A DNA stretch of 64,000 nt from Candidatus Electryonea clarkiae (GTDB lineage Bacteria > Electryoneota > Electryoneia > Electryoneales > Electryoneaceae). Both the position numbers and the translations under genes were made by a program. The notes beneath the pieces were generated by a model. It saw nothing but the letters and a program-made list of their open reading frames with translations, did no database searches and was not told the origin of the DNA. Shown in pieces: positions 29,862-38,882 of this stretch (position 1 is its first letter; every line of letters begins with the position of its first letter). The stretch covers positions 30,948-94,947 of the forward strand of contig JAVCCM010000040.1 of assembly GCA_030765455.1 (NCBI GenBank), given 5' to 3'.

Positions 29862-31633
29862 ACCACTCCTCCATACATGAAGAAGAAAGTCTTGGAAAAG
29901 TCTATGATCATAGTCTTGTCAAGCGGTTAATAACATATCTGCGACCTTATCGTGTTAAAGTCTTCATCAGTGTTGTAGTATTGCTCTGTATTGCTGTTCT
30001 TGAGCAGATCGGACCCTGGTTGACAAAAATCGCAATTGACGATCATATCATGAAGAGTGATTTCCCGGGTCTGATAAAAATTACCGGCTATTTTGTAATT
30101 GTTGCTTTGTTTCTGACTGTTTTAAAAGTTGTTCAAACTATCCTTACAGGATGGGTTGGCGAACGAGTAATGTTCGATCTTCGCAGTCAAATATTCTCCC
30201 ATATTCAAAAACAATCTCTCCGTTTCTTTGATCGAAACCCGGTGGGACGACTGGTTACCCGTGCTACGAGTGACGTACAGACACTTAGTGAAATATTTTC
30301 CAGCGGTATAGTCGTAGTTTTTGGAGATCTTATCACCCTGATTGGCATCATAGTGGCAATGCTGCTGGTCAGTCCGAGGCTGGCGCTGATATCCTTCATC
30401 GTAATTCCTTTCATCGTTCTAATTACTTTCACATTTAGAATGAAATTGAGAGATGCGTTCCGCGGAGTACGTATCCAGGTAGCTGCAATAAACTCTTTCC
30501 TCCAGGAAAATTTGTCCGGAATGAGTATCGTGCAGATGTTCAATAACCAGGCAAGCTCAGAGAAGAAGTTTACAAAGGTAAACGCTGATACACGAAAAGC
30601 GCATCTCCGTACAGTCGCATTATTCAGCCTTTTCTTTCCTTTGATCGAAATCATCGGGGCGTTGTCAACAGCCCTGATTTTGCTGAAAGGTGGCATTCTT
30701 GTTCTTGATGACGTCGTGACAATTGGTGTGCTGGTAGCGTTTTTTCAATATGCAGAACGTTTTTTCAGACCAATCCGTGATCTTTCTGAGAAGTATAATA
30801 TTTTTCAGGCAGGGATGGCGTCAGCGGAAAGGGTGTTCAATCTACTGGATCATGAACCTGATATAACAGATCCGAAAAAAGTAAAAGCCTGCGATGAAAT
30901 ACGTGGAGCGATTGAATTCAAGAATGTACGGTTCGGTTATAATGAGGACGATGAGATCCTGCATGGATTATCCCTGAAGATTGAACCGGGGGAAACTGTT
31001 GCGCTTGTAGGAGCAACCGGTGCGGGTAAGAGTACCCTGGCAAACCTTATCGGCAGGTTTTATGATGTCACTGACGGCAGTATTGATGTAGATGGCGTAG
31101 ATATAAGATCATGGTGCAGGGATGAACTAAGGAAATATCTTTGTTATGTTCAACAGGATGTATTCCTCTTTCCGGGTACTATACGCGATAATATAACGCT
31201 GGGCGATTCATTCACCGATGAAGAGATCAAAGCTGCATCAGAAACTGTTCATGCAGAGGGATTTATTGATTCATTACCTGAAAAATACAATGAGCCTGTG
31301 ATGGAACGCGGTTCAACCTTTTCGAGTGGACAGAGGCAATTGCTTTCCTTTGCACGGGCATTAATCCGTAATCCTCGAATCCTGATATTGGATGAAGCAA
31401 CAAGTGCGATTGATCCTGAAACTGAAAGACTAATACAGGATGCGATTGGTAAATTATCGAAAGGACGCACTTCCATAATCATTGCTCATCGACTCTCAAC
31501 AGTTCAGAAAGCTGACAGGATATTAGTGCTTCATAAAGGAAAACTCTGTGAACAGGGGACTCATGAAGAACTAATGGCAATGAAAGGTATCTATCACCGT
31601 CTTTACCAGCTTCAATATAAACATGCAGCATGA
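29858..31633 (+). CDS. ABC exporter half-transporter, canonical-site subunit
   Basis: 591 residues. Exporter membrane domain, then Walker A GATGAGKST (~385), a degenerate signature FSSGQRQ in place of LSGGQ (~487), Walker B LILDEATSAID with intact catalytic Glu, and IIAHRLST. Its intact Walker B pairs with the canonical signature of the preceding subunit to make one working ATP site; its poor signature pairs with the preceding subunit's Asp to make a degenerate one. GGAGG lies just before the overlapping ATG. Confidence 0.9.
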   Translation: MNHSSIHEEESLGKVYDHSLVKRLITYLRPYRVKVFISVVVLLCIAVLEQIGPWLTKIAIDDHIMKSDFPGLIKITGYFVIVALFLTVLKVVQTILTGWVGERVMFDLRSQIFSHIQKQSLRFFDRNPVGRLVTRATSDVQTLSEIFSSGIVVVFGDLITLIGIIVAMLLVSPRLALISFIVIPFIVLITFTFRMKLRDAFRGVRIQVAAINSFLQENLSGMSIVQMFNNQASSEKKFTKVNADTRKAHLRTVALFSLFFPLIEIIGALSTALILLKGGILVLDDVVTIGVLVAFFQYAERFFRPIRDLSEKYNIFQAGMASAERVFNLLDHEPDITDPKKVKACDEIRGAIEFKNVRFGYNEDDEILHGLSLKIEPGETVALVGATGAGKSTLANLIGRFYDVTDGSIDVDGVDIRSWCRDELRKYLCYVQQDVFLFPGTIRDNITLGDSFTDEEIKAASETVHAEGFIDSLPEKYNEPVMERGSTFSSGQRQLLSFARALIRNPRILILDEATSAIDPETERLIQDAIGKLSKGRTSIIIAHRLSTVQKADRILVLHKGKLCEQGTHEELMAMKGIYHRLYQLQYKHAA

Positions 31634-31718
31634 AATTTATTTAATGAATACGTGGGTGTTATAGCGCTGTCGGCTGTAGATACCGTATCTTGTTTTATCT
31701 TAGTTGAAAGGCATATTA

Positions 31719-32756
31719 GTGGGAAGAGCTATCGATTTAAAGAAATTTCAGACTGAAATAGAGAAAGACTCAACTTCTCCGGTTTATTTTGCTTACGGCA
31801 ATGAACCCTTCCTGCTGGATGAAGTTGGGCGAATAGCTCGTTCTCAAATAATACAAGATGATTCTGCCGAATTTAATGTTGACGTGTTCTATGGTGATGA
31901 CCTTTCTCCTCAAGCATTGTCATCTGCATTGAATGCGCTTCCAATGATGTCCGAAAAAAGAGTGGTTGTCGTCAAACATGCTGAAACCCTCAGTCCTTCC
32001 TCCCAAAAATATCTGCTTGAATACTTGGAAAACCCATCTTTGGAGACTGTGCTGTTTTTGTTGGTTGAAGGAACCGGCAAGAGCGCCTGGCATAAGAAAA
32101 TGGTTGCAGGATCAGTCGTCATAGATTGTAATACTCCCAAGGGTCGTAAACTTGAAAGCTGGATAATAAAACTGGCTGAAGAGAAAAACGTTCGGATTGA
32201 GGATGAAGCATTGATGATGTTTACCGAGGGGCGCGATGTCCGGCTAATAGAATTATCGTCTGAATTGGAGAAAGCTTCGTTGTTGGCTGGAGAGAGCAAG
32301 GTAGTAACCCTGGATATATTGCAACAGGTTTGGGGTATTGAATCAGAGGTAAATATCTGGAAATTTTTTGACAGGGCAGCCTCAGGCAGGCGGAGGGATT
32401 CATTGAGAGATTTCACTTTTTTGAGTAGTGATTTTGAAAAAGACAAAGATAACAGGGCAGGGTTTACCCTGTCTCAAATTTCAAGAAAACTCAGGACTGC
32501 CTGGAAAGAACAGATCTATGACAGATCAAGAACACCGTATTCAAACAGAATATGGACTGGAAACACTGAAAGGCAATGGAAGATGGCATCCGGACATCTG
32601 AAAAGCATGCCTTCCGCTGTAGCTGTCAAATCTTTGGGAAGGATCAGGGTATTGGATCGTCTCCGTAAATCACGAGCATTCAGCGCATCATCTCTTTTTA
32701 TACGCCTGATTCATTATATAGCCCTGGATCGAGAAAGGAGTTCGGATGGCTCCTGA
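31719..32756 (+). CDS. holA: DNA polymerase III delta subunit
   Basis: The GTG at 31719 (AAAGG, 7 bases upstream) is preferred to a TTG at 31704. 345 residues, usual length for HolA, the clamp-loader subunit that opens the beta clamp. Recognisable features: N-terminal PVYFAYGNEPFLLDE, RVVVVKHAE and the middle RDVRLIELSSELEKASLL, which corresponds to the NDL-x-L-x-NELEKL block of the family, with a helical C-terminal domain. The sigma-factor gene starts inside its 3' end (11-base overlap). Confidence 0.85.
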   Translation: MGRAIDLKKFQTEIEKDSTSPVYFAYGNEPFLLDEVGRIARSQIIQDDSAEFNVDVFYGDDLSPQALSSALNALPMMSEKRVVVVKHAETLSPSSQKYLLEYLENPSLETVLFLLVEGTGKSAWHKKMVAGSVVIDCNTPKGRKLESWIIKLAEEKNVRIEDEALMMFTEGRDVRLIELSSELEKASLLAGESKVVTLDILQQVWGIESEVNIWKFFDRAASGRRRDSLRDFTFLSSDFEKDKDNRAGFTLSQISRKLRTAWKEQIYDRSRTPYSNRIWTGNTERQWKMASGHLKSMPSAVAVKSLGRIRVLDRLRKSRAFSASSLFIRLIHYIALDRERSSDGS

Positions 32757-33366
32757 ATCGAAAAAATATAAAGATATTACTGATGAAGAACTGATGGCGA
32801 TGGTACAGCAGGACGATGAGATGGCTTTTGAAGAACTTGTGACCCGATACCAACATCCTTTGACGACCTTCGTTTCACGTTTTGTCCGACCGGGTCCGCA
32901 TGTAGAGGATATTCTCCAGGAAGCATTTATCAGGGTCTGGCGTCATCGCAGGCGATATAAAACTGTTGCCAAGTTTTCCACCTGGGTTTTCACTATTGCC
33001 GGTAATCTTGCAAAAACGGAACTGAGAAGGCTGAAGATTCGTAGAAATGTTACAATCAGGACGGGCGGCGAATCGATGGAGGAGGAAGGTGTTGACGTCA
33101 TTGATGAACATCAGGATCCGGAGAATGATGCGGAGCGGGAAGAGATTAGGCGCGTAGTCATGGAGGAAATGGAAAAACTCCCTAAAGCATATCGTGCAGC
33201 GGTAATTTTGCGTGATATCAATGATAAAACCTACGATGAAATAGCAGAAATCTTGAGAGTCCCCGTGGGCACTATTAAGTCCAGAGTAAACAGGGGTCGA
33301 ACACAATTAAAAAAGAAATTGGGGAAACTCAGAGACCCGGGACAATCTGGCTGGGAACCTGATTGA
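32746..33366 (+). CDS. ECF-type RNA polymerase sigma factor
   Basis: 206 residues. Region 2 includes AFEELVTRYQHPLTTFVSRF, DILQEAFIRVWRH and FSTWVFTIAGNLAKTELRR; region 4 includes LPKAYRAAVILRDI, TYDEIAEIL and VPVGTIKSRVNRGR. An acidic linker (EEEGVDVIDEHQDPEND) joins them. AAAGGAG sits 6 bases before the ATG. The gene overlaps holA and is followed after 187 bases by a membrane protein that looks like its anti-sigma factor. It belongs to the RpoE-like group; the target regulon cannot be read here. Confidence 0.92.
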   Translation: MAPESKKYKDITDEELMAMVQQDDEMAFEELVTRYQHPLTTFVSRFVRPGPHVEDILQEAFIRVWRHRRRYKTVAKFSTWVFTIAGNLAKTELRRLKIRRNVTIRTGGESMEEEGVDVIDEHQDPENDAEREEIRRVVMEEMEKLPKAYRAAVILRDINDKTYDEIAEILRVPVGTIKSRVNRGRTQLKKKLGKLRDPGQSGWEPD

Positions 33367-33553
33367 GGTTAAAAGCGTAACATTTGTAGTCCGGGGGATG
33401 AAAAATGGTTAGCCGCTGAGGAATAATCATTCAGCGCAAGTCATTACATAGAATGTTATCAGTTACGGAAGAGTTGCTGATAAAGTGAATTTAAGATCAT
33501 TCTATGTCACACTGTATGAGGTTTATATAATAATTTGAGAAGAGTGTTTGCTG

Positions 33554-34093
33554 ATGGATTTGCATGAGTTTGAAGAACTCTGGCAGAAAAGACATAGTCT
33601 TTCGCCTGAGTTGATGACTGAACTGGAGAAAAACAAAGCGGAAAGCTCCCATTGCAGAGCTTTTGCTGAAACTGGAAATGAAATCAGACAATTTCTCCAG
33701 GAGATTCCCGAGGTACAAGCGTCTGATAATTTCGCCTACCGGATGAGGATATACGCTCAAAATCACAAAAATGAATCGGTTTCATTTTTTGAGCACCCAT
33801 CGGCAAGATGGACCAGCGTAAGCATTGGAATTGCCACAGGAGCGCTATTATTGATGATAAATACTGTTCCTTTGAACCAGAACGCCGGTTTACCTGCTTT
33901 GATAAATCCCACTGGAATTGCAAATGAATTGACTGATTCAACATCTATTAGAGAAGTTGAGGAAATTAAGCTGGCAACAACTGTCGCTGAATCTTCTCAT
34001 GCACACAACGAAGATTCTCTTTCCATTGAGGATACCAGGGAGCCAGGAAATAAAGGTTTGCTGAATATTCGGACTGTTAGTACGAGTCCATGA
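33554..34093 (+). CDS. Probable membrane anti-sigma factor
   Basis: The ATG at 33554 is preferred to TTG at 33548. 179 residues: a helical cytoplasmic N-terminal domain with ESSHCRAFAETGNEIRQFL, one membrane segment (WTSVSIGIATGALLLMINTV, ~residues 94-113) and a periplasmic tail. The pattern resembles zinc-binding anti-sigma domains (H-x3-CxxCR, then 'aspdFayRmR'; here ASDNFAYRMRIY), but the first cysteine is replaced by serine. Position after an ECF sigma gene supports the call; similarity alone would be weak. Confidence 0.55.
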   Translation: MDLHEFEELWQKRHSLSPELMTELEKNKAESSHCRAFAETGNEIRQFLQEIPEVQASDNFAYRMRIYAQNHKNESVSFFEHPSARWTSVSIGIATGALLLMINTVPLNQNAGLPALINPTGIANELTDSTSIREVEEIKLATTVAESSHAHNEDSLSIEDTREPGNKGLLNIRTVSTSP

Positions 34094-34120
34094 TTTTATA
34101 GGCACAATTTATATTATATT

Positions 34121-34151
34121 AACCCGGTGAGTTCTATCATCGGGTTTTTTT
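34121..34151 (+). terminator. Rho-independent terminator after the sigma/anti-sigma genes
   Basis: AACCCGGTGA and TCATCGGGTT form a 10-bp stem (one G-T pair) with loop GTTCTA, followed by TTTTT. Confidence 0.88.
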
Positions 34152-34337
34152 GTATGCGCATCATCAGTTTACGGTTTACAGCATTGGTGAATCCGTCAAT
34201 AGACTGATATGAAAGCACAAGAGGAGTCGGATAACTTTACTGCTTGCCACCGGGTTTCAAATCAGAGCCAATTCAAAAATAGACGACAAAAAGTTCAGAG
34301 ATATTGCATTTGCGGATATAGTGATTAAATTATCTGT

Positions 34338-35435
34338 ATGATTGAAAAAATAAAGCTGGACTTGAATCTACTTCGACAATTGGCAGATCCTTCCGATCCT
34401 GCGCTCCGGGCTAAAGTATTAGCGGACTTGTTGGAGTATCCCGAAGACGATCCCGATTTGATTGCCGCGAAAAAGAAGATTCCGGAGTCACCCTGGATAA
34501 AAGCGACATTGAATGGCCATAATGGAGACGGCACCTGGGGAGATAAATTTGGGTTTTATAAAAAGTATGAAGGTACCTCATGGGTACTGCTCCATCTCAG
34601 TGAACTTGGAGCGCCTGCTGATCTCCCCCCGATACGGAAGGGGGTTGAATACCTTCTTTCCACTGCAAAATCGGTTAATGAACTGAAGGGAATAGGTGGT
34701 CGGAAATTTTCCGGGTGTTCAAACGGGGTATATTGGCGCTATCCGATTATCTGCCTGGCGGCACATATGGCAGCAGTGTTATCCAGGTTCGGTCATGCAG
34801 CACACCCCATAACCAGGTCAGCACTGGCGAGTTGCATGCATCATTTTGATCCTGAAGAAGGATTTATCTGCCAGGTGATAGACCAATCTTTACAACCGCA
34901 ATGTTTTATGACAGTCCCCAAGGTTCTGAAAGCGTTCCTTGCAATACCGGAAAATGACAGGACAGGTGAAGATGATAAAATGATCCGGGACCTTGTCAAA
35001 CTGATAAAAAAGTTCAACCTGTATGTTTATGCCGCGAGAGACAGCAGGGAATGGAACGAATTGACCTATAAAATGTCATCGAAGGAACGCCTCGAGCAAA
35101 AACCTGCCTGGATTTCTGAGGGACGCACCGAGCCGAGGCGGGAGAAAGCGGGCTGGCTTAGATTCAGTTTTCCACTGAGCTACAATTCTGATCTTCTGGA
35201 AGTACTATTACTTCTCGGTGAAGCCGGAGCTGAATACGACGAGATCATTGAAAATGGATTATCGCTACTCTTGAATAAACGCGGCAAAGATGGAATGTGG
35301 AAAATGACAGGCGGTTTGAACGGTAAAATGTGGGCTGATCTGGACATAAAAGGAAAACCGAGCCCCTGGATTACTTATCGAGCGCTCCTGGCATTTAAAA
35401 ACTTTGGGTTGTTGGATAAAGAAGGGAATAATTAG
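34338..35435 (+). CDS. Terpenoid-cyclase/prenyltransferase-toroid-like protein of unknown function
   Basis: 365 residues, cytoplasmic, no signal peptide. Repeated helical units carry the toroid hallmark of G-x-W-G type turns (NGDGTWGDK, KRGKDGMWKM) and GTSWVLLHLSELG, PSPWITYRALLAFKNFG. This resembles the alpha/alpha toroid of squalene-hopene cyclases and protein prenyltransferases, but no DxDD or QW-repeat series is visible, so it is probably not a cyclase. Two Cys-containing blocks (KFSGCSNGVYWRYP, SCMHHFDPEEGFICQ) may bind metal. No clear Shine-Dalgarno. Confidence 0.5.
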   Translation: MIEKIKLDLNLLRQLADPSDPALRAKVLADLLEYPEDDPDLIAAKKKIPESPWIKATLNGHNGDGTWGDKFGFYKKYEGTSWVLLHLSELGAPADLPPIRKGVEYLLSTAKSVNELKGIGGRKFSGCSNGVYWRYPIICLAAHMAAVLSRFGHAAHPITRSALASCMHHFDPEEGFICQVIDQSLQPQCFMTVPKVLKAFLAIPENDRTGEDDKMIRDLVKLIKKFNLYVYAARDSREWNELTYKMSSKERLEQKPAWISEGRTEPRREKAGWLRFSFPLSYNSDLLEVLLLLGEAGAEYDEIIENGLSLLLNKRGKDGMWKMTGGLNGKMWADLDIKGKPSPWITYRALLAFKNFGLLDKEGNN

Positions 35436-35476
35436 CGATATTTTACTGAAGATTGTTATTCAATAGCAGGAATGAT

Positions 35477-35563
35477 TTTTCTCACGCAAAGTCGCAAAGA
35501 CGCAAAGAGGCAAAGACAAGAGATATCCTGTTTATCCTAAATATCCTTATATCCTGTGAATTG
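35477..35563 (+). repeat. Dispersed CGCAAAG/ATATCCT repeat, full copy A
   Basis: Begins CTCACGCAAAGTCGCAAAGA with four CGCAAAG/GGCAAAG-type units, then AGATATCCTGTTTATCCT, AATATCCTTATATCCTGTG and AATTG. The same two-part sequence recurs at 38791, 43167 and (second half) 63454, always in this orientation. It lies in the gap before selB. Confidence 0.75.
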
Positions 35564-35617
35564 AACTAATCATACATTTCCAGGTGAGACAGTTCAGTTA
35601 AAATAAAGAGCATCAAG

Positions 35618-37516
35618 ATGGACGAGCACATGAGATCAAATCACATAGTAATTGGAACTGCAGGTCATATAGATCACGGGAAGACAGCTCTTGTAAAAGC
35701 GTTGACTGGAACCGACACAGACCGTCTTGAAGAAGAAAAGCGACGGGGTATAACAATTGACCTCGGTTTTGCTTTTTATAGTGACAATGCCGCATTTGTT
35801 GACGTACCGGGGCATGAACGGCTGGTAAAGAATATGATTGCCGGCGCTTCTGCGATGCATGCAGCATTAGTTGTTGTAGCGGCGGATGACGGTGTAATGC
35901 CGCAGACCAGGGAGCATCTTGCTGTCATAGATGCAATGGGAATAAAGCAGGGAATCATAGCGGTAACAAAAGCTGATTTAGCCGAAGATGAGTGGATTGA
36001 GCTGGTAGTAGAAGAGGTCCGTGAATTGATCGAACCAACCCGACTCAAGGGTTCCCCGGTTGTAGTAGTTGACAGTATATCCGGAAGAGGAATAGACGAA
36101 TTAAAAAATCAGATTGATCAACTTTTGAATAATACTGAAATCCCCTATGATCCCGGTTACTTCAGAATGCCGGTAGATCGCAGTTTTCTTATCAAGGGTT
36201 ACGGTAGAGTTGTGACAGGAACTGTGTGGAGCGGTGATATCTCTATCGATGACCGCCTGACGATGTTTCCTGGTGATAAAACATTCCGTGTAAGAGGTTT
36301 ACAAGCGCATGAGAATACTGTTGAAAGGGTCTATACCGGGGATCGGGCGGCATTAAATCTATCAGGCGATACGGAACCGGGTAGGGGAGATGTTCTCGTT
36401 TCACCGGGTAAGATGCTGGAATCGAATTTTATTGACATACACATTTCTCTTTTACCGGATGCGCGGGAGGTGCGACACAGGATGAGGGTTCGGCTGCATC
36501 TTGGCACCGGCGAAGTGATTGGCAGACTTTTGATTGTTGGCGCCGAAACAATTGTTCCCGGCACAGATGGATATGCCAGGGTTCATCTTGAATCCGGTAT
36601 GGCTGTAATGTTTGGTGATCGTGGAGTCTTGCGCCATTATTCACCTGTCGAAACACTTGGCGGTCTGAGGATAATTGATCCCTTTCCACCTGATAAACGC
36701 AGATCAATCAAGAGACTTTTACAGCGCCTCGAATCTCTTAATTCAAATGAAAACGAAATTGTAAAATCCCTGGTAAATTCGAGGGGATTGATAAAATTCG
36801 ATTACCTGTTTAGAATTCTTCCCTGGGATGAAGAAAAAATCAGGGGAATCCTTGAAAAAATCGTAAATGATAACGATGTCAGGATTGTTGGAAATGTTAC
36901 TGAATGGTGTATAGATTCGAAATTATGGGGCAAATGGAAAGACAAATCTACACCTGTTTTGAATAAATTTCATGATGAACGTCCTGAAGAGGAGGGCATG
37001 TCTAAAGTATCCTGGGGAAATGAGGTAATTGGAGAAAAAGTGGCGGATGAGATACTTGAAGCTGTAATAAATGAACTAATAAATGATGGAACAGTTAATT
37101 TCAAAGGAGGATTGCTGTCTCAGCCGGATCATAAAGTACAGCTTCACAAAAAGGACATTAAGGATGCTGAGAATATTTTCAAGATAGTGGAAGAATCAGG
37201 CTTAAACGTCCCTCTTCCTTCTGTAATCGCTGATGAGTTGAAACTGCGAACTGACGAGGTACGACGGTTGCTAAGAGCCTTGAAACAGGTCGGGAGAGTT
37301 GTAATACTCGATGAAAGAGTCGTGGTTGCAAAAAGTGTTATTACAAATTCCATGCAAATACTGGTTGAACAATTCTCCGGTAAGGATAATTTCTCAGTGG
37401 GGCAGGCATCGGAAGTGTTAGGCAGCACCCGGAAATATGTTGTGCCGTTACTTGAATATCTTGACAGCCTGGAAGTGACAAAACGTGAAGAAGACAAGAG
37501 GAAAATTGTGGGGTAA
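35618..37516 (+). CDS. selB: Selenocysteine-specific elongation factor SelB
   Basis: 632 residues, the usual SelB length. G-domain motifs are [16 protein letters not shown], the switch-[24 protein letters not shown] and TKAD, followed by EF-Tu-like domains II and III and a ~250-residue C-terminal winged-helix region (domain 4) that reads the SECIS hairpin of selenoprotein mRNAs. It delivers Sec-tRNA to UGA codons. A second Met lies at residue 5; the exact start is open. No selA, selD or tRNA-Sec gene is visible in the window. comF follows after 5 bases. Confidence 0.93.
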   Translation: MDEHMRSNHIVIGTAGHIDHGKTALVKALTGTDTDRLEEEKRRGITIDLGFAFYSDNAAFVDVPGHERLVKNMIAGASAMHAALVVVAADDGVMPQTREHLAVIDAMGIKQGIIAVTKADLAEDEWIELVVEEVRELIEPTRLKGSPVVVVDSISGRGIDELKNQIDQLLNNTEIPYDPGYFRMPVDRSFLIKGYGRVVTGTVWSGDISIDDRLTMFPGDKTFRVRGLQAHENTVERVYTGDRAALNLSGDTEPGRGDVLVSPGKMLESNFIDIHISLLPDAREVRHRMRVRLHLGTGEVIGRLLIVGAETIVPGTDGYARVHLESGMAVMFGDRGVLRHYSPVETLGGLRIIDPFPPDKRRSIKRLLQRLESLNSNENEIVKSLVNSRGLIKFDYLFRILPWDEEKIRGILEKIVNDNDVRIVGNVTEWCIDSKLWGKWKDKSTPVLNKFHDERPEEEGMSKVSWGNEVIGEKVADEILEAVINELINDGTVNFKGGLLSQPDHKVQLHKKDIKDAENIFKIVEESGLNVPLPSVIADELKLRTDEVRRLLRALKQVGRVVILDERVVVAKSVITNSMQILVEQFSGKDNFSVGQASEVLGSTRKYVVPLLEYLDSLEVTKREEDKRKIVG

Positions 37517-37521
37517 GCGAA

Positions 37522-38178
37522 ATGCAGAATTACTTACTTCAAAAAACCTTTGGTCTTTTAGCGGATTTGTTGTGGCCCCGGAGCTGTCTATGTTGCGGAC
37601 GGGATGACAGGCTGGATACAGGTGAGATTTGTGAGGTTTGCTGGGGAAGCCTGCTATCATCCAGTGGAGTTGAGAAACCGAAAAAAGTTGCTAAGTTATG
37701 GGTTGCATTCCGATATGATGAACGAATGCGTAAAATCATCCATTATTATAAATTTCAACACAGGACATCGCTTGCGAGACCGCTTGCGGAAAGAATGGTC
37801 AAAAGATTTAAAGATGCAGGTTTCAATCCACAGGAAGGCATTCTTATTCCGGTTCCCGATCATCCGGCGCGAAGGCGGGAAAGAGGCTATAATCCTGCGG
37901 GAATGCTGGGAGAATATGCCGCCAACTTGTTGAATATACCCTTTGAACCTGCACAGGCTGTCAGAATTAAAACCGGTCCACACCAATCGAAACTGCCTGA
38001 TAATGTTCGAAAAACAAAACTGATCGGCTCATTTAATGTTGCGGTTTGTGAAAATCCTGATCTGACATTATATCTGTTCGACGATGTCATCCACACCGGG
38101 ACTACGATTTCGAGGCTTGCAGTTGCAGCGAAAAAGGTGGGCTGGAAACGGATCGAAGCGATATGTCTTTGTTCATGA
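37522..38178 (+). CDS. comF: ComF-family phosphoribosyltransferase-like protein
   Basis: 218 residues. The N-terminal zinc-ribbon cysteines are CLCCGRDD and CEVCW, with the typical LLWPRSCLCCG start. The phosphoribosyltransferase part has ILIPVPDHPARRRERGYNPA and the PRPP-binding LYLFDDVIHTGTTISRLA. In competent bacteria ComF acts in uptake or processing of incoming single-stranded DNA; in others the role is unclear. It follows selB closely and is probably cotranscribed. Confidence 0.9.
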   Translation: MQNYLLQKTFGLLADLLWPRSCLCCGRDDRLDTGEICEVCWGSLLSSSGVEKPKKVAKLWVAFRYDERMRKIIHYYKFQHRTSLARPLAERMVKRFKDAGFNPQEGILIPVPDHPARRRERGYNPAGMLGEYAANLLNIPFEPAQAVRIKTGPHQSKLPDNVRKTKLIGSFNVAVCENPDLTLYLFDDVIHTGTTISRLAVAAKKVGWKRIEAICLCS

Positions 38179-38219
38179 ACGATACATTACGAACGATAAA
38201 AGTGAGTGGTTATCCTGAA

Positions 38220-38329
38220 TTTGGAGTGCACAAGCCATGCTTGTGCTTTACGTACGAAAGTCACACTTACGTATATGAGAAGCAGGGCTTCTCAATAATA
38301 AGGCTGAAGCATGGCTTCAGCACTCCAAA
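38220..38329. repeat. 110-bp palindromic element with four hairpins and inverted ends
   Basis: Bounded by the 10-bp inverted repeat TTTGGAGTGC (38220-38229) and GCACTCCAAA (38320-38329). Inside are hairpins GCACAAG/CTTGTGC (38228-38246), an ACGTA...TACGT stem (38251-38273), GAGAAGC/GCTTCTC (38277-38293) and GCTGAAGC/GCTTCAGC (38303-38321). It has the build of a MITE or REP cluster and lies between comF and the DUF2809 gene. Confidence 0.75.
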
Positions 38330-38373
38330 CAAATCATGGAACTGATCAACTATGTTGTCCAGGTTAGTATGAT

Positions 38374-38778
38374 ATGCAGATAAAACGCATAAGAGTTACA
38401 TTATTATTGTTTCTGGTAATCATTACTGTTGTAGGTTTTGCCATGAAGTTCTATGATGGAGCCGGTGCCCATTGGTTTAATGATTACGGGGCGGGAGTCA
38501 TGTATGTCATCTTCTTCATAGTCTTGTTTTCATTTGTTTTCCCAGCGAAGAAACACATTTTCAGAATTGTAATAATTGTCTTTCTTGTGACATGCTCCCT
38601 GGAAACCCTGCAATTATGGCATCCACCTTTTCTTCAGGCAATTCGCCAGAATTTTTTCGGGTGGGCATTAATAGGGACACATTTCGTGTGGTGGGATTTC
38701 CCACATTATGTTGTAGGTGCAGCATTGGGATGGGTATTATTGAAGAATGTTTACAAGAAAATGAATAAGAATCAATAA
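38374..38778 (+). CDS. DUF2809-family membrane protein
   Basis: 134 residues with four membrane helices. The family signature is recognisable: FYDGAGAHWFNDYGAGVMYV near the start, CSLETLQLWHPPFLQAIRQN in the middle and WWDFPHYVVGAALGWV near the end. The biochemical role of this family is unknown. No clear ribosome site. Confidence 0.75.
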   Translation: MQIKRIRVTLLLFLVIITVVGFAMKFYDGAGAHWFNDYGAGVMYVIFFIVLFSFVFPAKKHIFRIVIIVFLVTCSLETLQLWHPPFLQAIRQNFFGWALIGTHFVWWDFPHYVVGAALGWVLLKNVYKKMNKNQ

Positions 38779-38790
38779 CATAAAATTTTT

Positions 38791-38860
38791 ATTTCACGCA
38801 AAGTCGCAAAGTTGCAAAGAGCCAAAAAATATCCTGTATATCCTGTCCATCCCTGTAAGT
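38791..38860 (+). repeat. Dispersed CGCAAAG/ATATCCT repeat, copy B
   Basis: ATTTCACGCAAAGTCGCAAA followed by GTTGCAAAGAGCC and then ATATCCTGTATATCCTGTCC. Same orientation and order as copy A; the 3' part is diverged. It lies between converging genes. Confidence 0.7.
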
Positions 38861-38882
38861 AGTAGTTTCTGCGCCGTTCAGG

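Noticed and set aside
35486..35520. CGCAAAG repeats as a possible CRISPR array
   Set aside because: Units are only 7-9 bases with no unique spacers and no cas genes nearby; it is a short tandem repeat.
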